From contig JAJZOJ010000022.1 in assembly GCA_021829015.1 (NCBI GenBank), positions 1-18,469 on the forward strand: 18,469 nucleotides of DNA, in the 5' to 3' direction. Of the stretch, positions 14,631 to 18,469 are shown one piece after another. This DNA comes from Microcaldota archaeon. GTDB lineage: Archaea > Micrarchaeota > Micrarchaeia > Micrarchaeales > Micrarchaeaceae. Made by a program: the position numbers and the translations under genes. How positions within the stretch are numbered: position 1 is the stretch's first letter; each line of letters starts with the position of its first letter. The notes under the pieces were generated by a model. It worked only from the letters and a program-made list of their open reading frames with translations, searched no databases and was not told where the DNA came from.

Positions 14631-14873
14631 ATGACGACCATGTATGTAGAGGCATACGAGAGGGTGAAGGTACTGAAGGAGGAGTATGACGGCAGGTTCG
14701 CTGCCTGGCTGGATGCCGCAAATTGCTGCTCCGACAGTAGAATGGCACGGAAATTCTTTAGGGATGTCGTGGCTGCGCGCGGCAGGCTTGACGACGCATC
14801 AAGGGAACTGGCAGGGATTCTGGCTGGCATGAAAGGCCTTCCGGAAGGCATAGTAGTAACGGTTTCCCATTGA
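14631..14873 (+). CDS. Small helical protein of unknown function
   Basis: An 80-residue protein. It looks almost entirely alpha-helical with a coiled-coil-like charge pattern (YVEAYERVKVLKEEYDGRFA near the N-terminus, then RDVVAARGRLDDASREL). It has two adjacent cysteines at about 32-33 and a short beta-like end, GIVVTVSH. Codon use matches the neighbouring real genes (GC-ending third positions), and the opposite strand's open frame there has no protein-like pattern. A weak AGGCGAT precedes the ATG; a second ATG three codons on is also possible. It is convergent with secD. Its stop codon lies inside a 38-bp tandem duplication. I do not recognise the family. Confidence 0.55.
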   Translation: MTTMYVEAYERVKVLKEEYDGRFAAWLDAANCCSDSRMARKFFRDVVAARGRLDDASRELAGILAGMKGLPEGIVVTVSH

Positions 14874-14931
14874 GCGGCATGCTGGCATTGGACGTAACGG
14901 TTTCCCATTGAGCGGCATATTGGCATTGGAC
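14856..14931. repeat. 38-bp tandem duplication spanning a stop codon
   Basis: 14856-14893 and 14894-14931 (GTAACGGTTTCCCATTGAGC...) differ only at two adjacent bases (GC against AT). The first copy contains the last codons and TGA of the small helical-protein gene; the second is its noncoding copy. Confidence 0.9.
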
Positions 14932-14978
14932 ATTACGCGTATCATTACGCTTATCATTCCGCGTCTCATTCCGCGTAG
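14931..14978. repeat. 12-bp imperfect tandem repeat, four units, reaching into the secD stop
   Basis: Units at 14931, 14943, 14955 and 14967 follow the pattern CATTMCGCKTMK. The last two cover the final codons and the TGA of secD (14966-14968). It directly abuts the 38-bp duplication. Confidence 0.8.
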
Positions 14979-16549
14979 TGCCTGCTGAGTATAGCGCTGT
15001 ATGCTGGCCTTGTTATCAGCACTCCGAGGAATGCGCCTATTATGGTAGATTCGGAGAACCCGACTACCGTTACCAGCGACGTCGAGAAGAACAGCGGCAG
15101 CATGGCTATAACCAGCAGTATAGCGTCAGCCCATATGATGTAGAACGCATGGCCAAGCACCGTCTTCGCGGAGCCGCCCTCGCCCCTGCCTAGCATCTCG
15201 TCCGTTATTATTATCTGGGCGTCCATTCCGGTTCCTATTACCGCTATCATCCCAGCAACTGCCGAGAGGTCTATAGTGCCTATCAGCCCGATTATCGAGA
15301 CTATTATGAAGAGCTCGACCACCGTCGTCATGAGTATCGGCGCTATCAGGAACAGCTTCCTGTACCTTATGACTATGAAGAGCGATACCAGGGCTATCGC
15401 GATCGCGCCTGCTATGCCGCTGACGTAGAGGAATTCCCTTCCCAATGTGGGAGGTATCGTCGTTGGCGTGCCTGCGATTATAGCCACAGGGAGCGCGCCC
15501 CCATTTAGTATGCTGGCTATAGTCTTGGTCTGGTTCGTCGCGTATGCCTCCCTTGATGCTAGGCTGCCGGTTGGCGGCGCGACTCCGGATATCTCATAGC
15601 TGGATGTGGCCGATGTGCCGTTGGTAACCGAGGGCGAGAGTATTGGCGATGAGAGCAGCCCGACAACAGGCCATGACTGCACTATGCTCTGGTTGACCGT
15701 GAGCTTCGTGTACTGAGGGGTCATGTTCGCCCTGCTCTCCACCTTGACCGTGTAGTTGCTAGAATCGGCAGTTGATATTATGCCATTCCCCAATCCTTCC
15801 TGTATTATCGCTGTCCTGTACCTGCCGGCATTGGACCTAAGGAAGCTCTCGGCGCTGCCTATGCTCGAGTTGGAGCCGGTTACCGCTATTACGGGTATGG
15901 TCTGGTTGCCGAGCTGCAGCGCGGACTGCATCGCTGACAGCGCCTGCTGGTTGTTTACCCCGAGGATCGAATCCCCGAGGCTGGACTGATTGAGTATTAT
16001 GACTGCAGCCTCGGGCCTGTCTAGGAACATGTACAGGGGCTGGTTCGCCTGCCCGAGAGCCGCCTTTGTGAACTTCCCTGTCGCAGGGGTGGTTAGGTAG
16101 AACGTTACCATCCACGTGACGGTGCCGTTTGACACCGTGGGCTGCAACGGGCCTATGCTCCCCTTTATTATTCCGCTTCCGTTCAGCGCCTCCCTTCCGT
16201 TTACGATTCCCTGGAACCTTCCCTGGCTCTCTATTATTGATATGGTCTGGTTTATCTCTGATGGCGAGACCGTTGGCACAGTGACATACACGTGGGAGGT
16301 GCCTATTCCCTCTACGGTCACCTGCTTGAGCCCGAATGTGGACACCCTCTGCTGCAGCGCGGATATGAGCGAGCTCATCGTGGTTACGTTGACCGCGTGC
16401 TCGAGCGTGACTGGTATCTGTGTTCCGCCTATGAACTCTATTCCGAAATGCACCCCGAAGTGCCAGTCAAGAAGCGCGAGCGCCACGACTATGATTATGA
16501 GGGGCAGTATCCTCCTGTCCGTAATATATCCGCGTATGCTGTGCTTCAT
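14966..16549 (-). CDS. secD: Protein translocase subunit SecD
   Basis: A 527-residue membrane protein. The ATG at 16549 is chosen because it overlaps the secF stop as ATGA and has GGAGG just upstream; an upstream in-frame start at 16579 would lie within secF. There is one N-terminal membrane helix (about 15-35), then a large external region from about 36 to 370 holding the periplasm-facing domains (FIGGTQIPVTLE, VYVTVPTVSP, FQGIVNGREALNG). At the C-terminus lie five membrane helices with GMIAVIGTGMDAQIIITDEM, the counterpart of the bacterial GMxVDANV motif that carries the proton-relay aspartate. SecDF pulls secreted proteins from the SecY channel using the proton gradient. The window encodes several large secreted substrates. 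The last codons lie in a 12-bp repeat array. Confidence 0.92.
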   Translation of the reverse strand: MKHSIRGYITDRRILPLIIIVVALALLDWHFGVHFGIEFIGGTQIPVTLEHAVNVTTMSSLISALQQRVSTFGLKQVTVEGIGTSHVYVTVPTVSPSEINQTISIIESQGRFQGIVNGREALNGSGIIKGSIGPLQPTVSNGTVTWMVTFYLTTPATGKFTKAALGQANQPLYMFLDRPEAAVIILNQSSLGDSILGVNNQQALSAMQSALQLGNQTIPVIAVTGSNSSIGSAESFLRSNAGRYRTAIIQEGLGNGIISTADSSNYTVKVESRANMTPQYTKLTVNQSIVQSWPVVGLLSSPILSPSVTNGTSATSSYEISGVAPPTGSLASREAYATNQTKTIASILNGGALPVAIIAGTPTTIPPTLGREFLYVSGIAGAIAIALVSLFIVIRYRKLFLIAPILMTTVVELFIIVSIIGLIGTIDLSAVAGMIAVIGTGMDAQIIITDEMLGRGEGGSAKTVLGHAFYIIWADAILLVIAMLPLFFSTSLVTVVGFSESTIIGAFLGVLITRPAYSAILSRHYAE

Positions 16550-17691
16550 TTCTTCCCCTCCAGCTTGTGCTTGTACCACAGTATCATCGGCATGTTAGCC
16601 AGCCACGTGGTTGCTAAGTCCCCTATGAGCCCGACGAGCACTACTCCTGATATCTCAAGATAGGTTGGTATGAACGCCGCGTATGATACCGCGAAAAGTA
16701 CCCCGAAGGATATTATCGCAGTTATCGTCATCGTCGAACCTGTCCTGAACGAGGAGAATGCCCTTTCCGATGAGGTGCCTTCAGTCCTCTTTAGCACCCT
16801 TACTGCTGAGAGCACGTCGGTGTCTATAGAGTACCCGAGAAGCATAAGCAGCCCGCCGACCGATGCTATGCCCAGGGGTATGCCGAAAAGCCCCATTGCG
16901 CCGAGTGCGACTATTATGTCGTTGGCGGCACCGAATACGACCGCGAACGACGGTATCGGGGTCCTGAATATCGCGTATACCGCTATGGCTATGAGTATGA
17001 ATGCCCATATGATTATGTTGCGCATCTGCGACAGGAAGAAGGAGCCGAGTGTCGGGGTCACCTCATTGTACGAATATGAGGAGAAGGGGATTACAGACTT
17101 GAGGCTGCTTACCACCCTGTTCTTGTATATGGCTGAGGCGTTTGAGTAGCTGTTCTTGGCCACGTTGGGCATGTTGGCATAATCGCTGGCATTGTAATGC
17201 ACGGTGCCTATGAACGGGGAGAGCTCCCCAAGCTCCCCGGATATCGATGCTTGCATCGCGGTTATCGCCTTCTGCTGCCCTGATTGCGATGAGCTTATCA
17301 TCGACTTCAGGGTGGAGTTGCCCGGCTGCTGCTTGAGCTGGGCGCCGAACGCCGTTATGTTTAGCGTGTAGGCGGAGTAGTTGCCGTAGGCGCTGTAGAA
17401 CGATATCAAATACGACTGCGCGGCCGACAGGCTTGAATTCTCAGCCATCGTTATGGACAGCCCGCCAGGGGATCTTGACACGCTCGCCTGGGCGCCGGGT
17501 ATCCTGGAATCCACCATCGATGTAAGGGTCCTGACGTTGTAGGAGGAATTGGTGACTATCTGCACGCTTATGCCTCCCTTTAGCGTTGAATCTAGCTGTA
17601 TGTGTGGTATGAAGTAGAGGCTTATCAGGAGCATTGCGACAGGTATGAATATGAATTTCCTGTAGTGCTTGCTCTCGTATATGTTTCTCAT
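16546..17691 (-). CDS. secF: Protein translocase subunit SecF
   Basis: A 381-residue membrane protein. There is one N-terminal helix (about 12-29), an external domain (about 30-220) beginning QLDSTLKGGISVQIVT, and five C-terminal helices. GGLLMLLGYSIDTDVLSAVR followed by VLKR matches the bacterial GYSVNDTVVxFDR signature, with Asp in place of the bacterial Asn. The Ser/Asn/Gln-rich external insert (about 100-200, many sequons) is larger than in many bacterial SecF proteins. secF comes before secD and overlaps it by 4 bp (ATGA), the reverse of the common bacterial order. The start ATG at 17691 follows a TATA-like CTATAATAATTAG (17745-17757). It diverges from rio1. Confidence 0.92.
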   Translation of the reverse strand: MRNIYESKHYRKFIFIPVAMLLISLYFIPHIQLDSTLKGGISVQIVTNSSYNVRTLTSMVDSRIPGAQASVSRSPGGLSITMAENSSLSAAQSYLISFYSAYGNYSAYTLNITAFGAQLKQQPGNSTLKSMISSSQSGQQKAITAMQASISGELGELSPFIGTVHYNASDYANMPNVAKNSYSNASAIYKNRVVSSLKSVIPFSSYSYNEVTPTLGSFFLSQMRNIIIWAFILIAIAVYAIFRTPIPSFAVVFGAANDIIVALGAMGLFGIPLGIASVGGLLMLLGYSIDTDVLSAVRVLKRTEGTSSERAFSSFRTGSTMTITAIISFGVLFAVSYAAFIPTYLEISGVVLVGLIGDLATTWLANMPMILWYKHKLEGKK

Positions 17692-17744
17692 TAATACCAG
17701 TAATATGCATGTTTACAGCAGAAGCCGGTAGCCAATGCTTATGC

Positions 17745-17774
17745 TAATTATTATAGTGCAAGGCTTAAAATATA
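17745..17774. promoter_or_regulatory. Divergent promoters of secF and rio1
   Basis: On the minus strand CTATAATAATTAG (17745-17757) lies about 60 bp before the secF ATG. On the plus strand CTTAAAATATA (17764-17774) is about 25 bp before the rio1 ATG at 17794, predicting a near-leaderless message. The two elements are almost back to back. Confidence 0.45.
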
Positions 17775-17793
17775 TTCCGTATCCGGTGCTCAT

Positions 17794-18469
17794 ATGGCAA
17801 GGAGAGTAAGCAGGAGGAAGATGCCAGACAGGGATGCACACAGGGAGAAGGAGAGGGAGAAGGTAGACACCGGAATATTCGACATGAAGACCATGAAGCT
17901 GCTCAGCAAGTTCTACAACAAGGGCATAATAGAGAAACTGGAGTTCATAACCGCAAGGGGCAAGGAATCAGACGTATACATAGCTAGCCCTGGGGCTTCC
18001 GAGGATGTCAAGGGCGATTACGTCATAGTGAAGTTCTTCAGGGTAGAGACCTCATCGTTCTTCAAGATGTCGGATTACCTTACAGGGGACCCGAGGTTCT
18101 CAAGGATGCGGCTAAACCGCGGGAACATAACAAGGGCCTGGTGCATGAAGGAGCTAGGGAACCTCCGCGTCGCAAGGGCTTCAGGGGTCAGCGCGCCCGA
18201 GCCGTACATGGCCAACGGGAGCATACTCGCGATGGAGTTCATCGGCGATGCCAACGGAAGGCCCTCCCCAAGGATGAAGGAGACGAGGCTAGATGACCCG
18301 GATTCATTCCTCGGCATGGTGCTGGAGCAGGCGAGGATGTTATATAAGGGCAACCTGGTCCATTCAGACCTCAGCGAATACAACATACTAGTCCATGAGG
18401 GCAAACCGGTCCTCATAGACTTCGGGCAGGCGGTAGTGCTGAAGCACCCCAATGCGGATGAGTTCCTGA
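17794..18469 (+). CDS. RIO1-type serine kinase (3' end outside the window)
   Basis: 225 residues are visible. After a basic N-terminus (MARRVSRRKMPDR) and an N-terminal helical region comes ITARGKESDVYIA, a variant of the RIO1 nucleotide loop STGKEANVY. Lys80 in VIVKFFRV is the ATP lysine. The ITRAWCMKELGNL helix is RIO-specific. HSDLSEYN (190-197) holds catalytic Asp192 and Asn197, and LIDFGQAV holds metal-binding Asp209. Archaeal RIO1 and RIO2 act in small-subunit maturation; the STGKEAN-like loop and W-x-x-KE-x-x-NL motif favour RIO1. GGTG lies 8 bp before the ATG. The reading frame runs on past the window end, so the C-terminus is not seen. Confidence 0.92.
   Translation, partial: MARRVSRRKMPDRDAHREKEREKVDTGIFDMKTMKLLSKFYNKGIIEKLEFITARGKESDVYIASPGASEDVKGDYVIVKFFRVETSSFFKMSDYLTGDPRFSRMRLNRGNITRAWCMKELGNLRVARASGVSAPEPYMANGSILAMEFIGDANGRPSPRMKETRLDDPDSFLGMVLEQARMLYKGNLVHSDLSEYNILVHEGKPVLIDFGQAVVLKHPNADEFL

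Noticed and set aside
14513..14926. Minus-strand open frame of 137 codons opposite the small helical gene
   Set aside because: Its composition is Ser/Pro-rich without pattern and it covers the nmd3 promoter and the 38-bp repeat.
16550..16579. Longer SecD start at 16579
   Set aside because: The ten extra codons lie within secF; the ATGA overlap and GGAGG point to 16549.

Overview
The window is archaeal chromosomal DNA, most likely from a small-genome DPANN-type lineage; a Micrarchaeota-like organism is my best guess, but lineage is inference. The evidence is the gene set: a RIO1 kinase, an archaeal NMD3, a SelB-like protein without a working G domain, SecF followed by SecD, a zinc-ribbon threonine synthase and VapBC. 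AGG and ATA codons are heavily used, TATA boxes sit about 25 bp upstream of several starts (leaderless messages), and a GGTGA Shine-Dalgarno lies 4-5 nt before TTG or ATG starts elsewhere. No rRNA, tRNA, CRISPR array or intact transposase was seen.

Positions 1-6880 form an envelope block on the minus strand. A giant secreted protein (at least 1406 residues, C-terminus outside the window) carries a signal peptide, Ig-like repeats and a six-bladed NHL propeller. Upstream of it lies a two-gene operon: a COG1361-like surface protein with one C-terminal membrane anchor, followed 8 bp later by a MinD-type ATPase with a C-terminal amphipathic helix. The operon diverges, across a TATA-rich inverted repeat, from a small secreted protein gene (6882-7199) that has its own terminator.

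Positions 7338-10475 hold an orphan seven-helix membrane protein, the SelB-like gene, and a DEAD-box helicase with a glycine/arginine tail. Positions 10661-13808 are the most disturbed part: a DUF4382-type secreted protein, a decayed second copy of the threonine synthase 3' end, an IS200/IS605-like hairpin, an 81-bp duplication of the vapC end, a vapBC pair and the intact thrC. Positions 13847-18469 are conserved housekeeping genes: nmd3, a small orphan, secF-secD (4-bp overlap) and, divergently, rio1 (truncated by the window edge).

The strongest general signal is that perfect or near-perfect tandem duplications (46 bp x3, 81 bp x2, 38 bp x2, 12 bp x4, 17 bp x3) lie at the 3' ends of most genes here, four of the five arrays covering a stop codon. 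The second is that the intact thrC and a decayed thrC tail flank the vapBC module, as expected if a mobile segment entered at the 3' end of thrC and left the displaced end behind.
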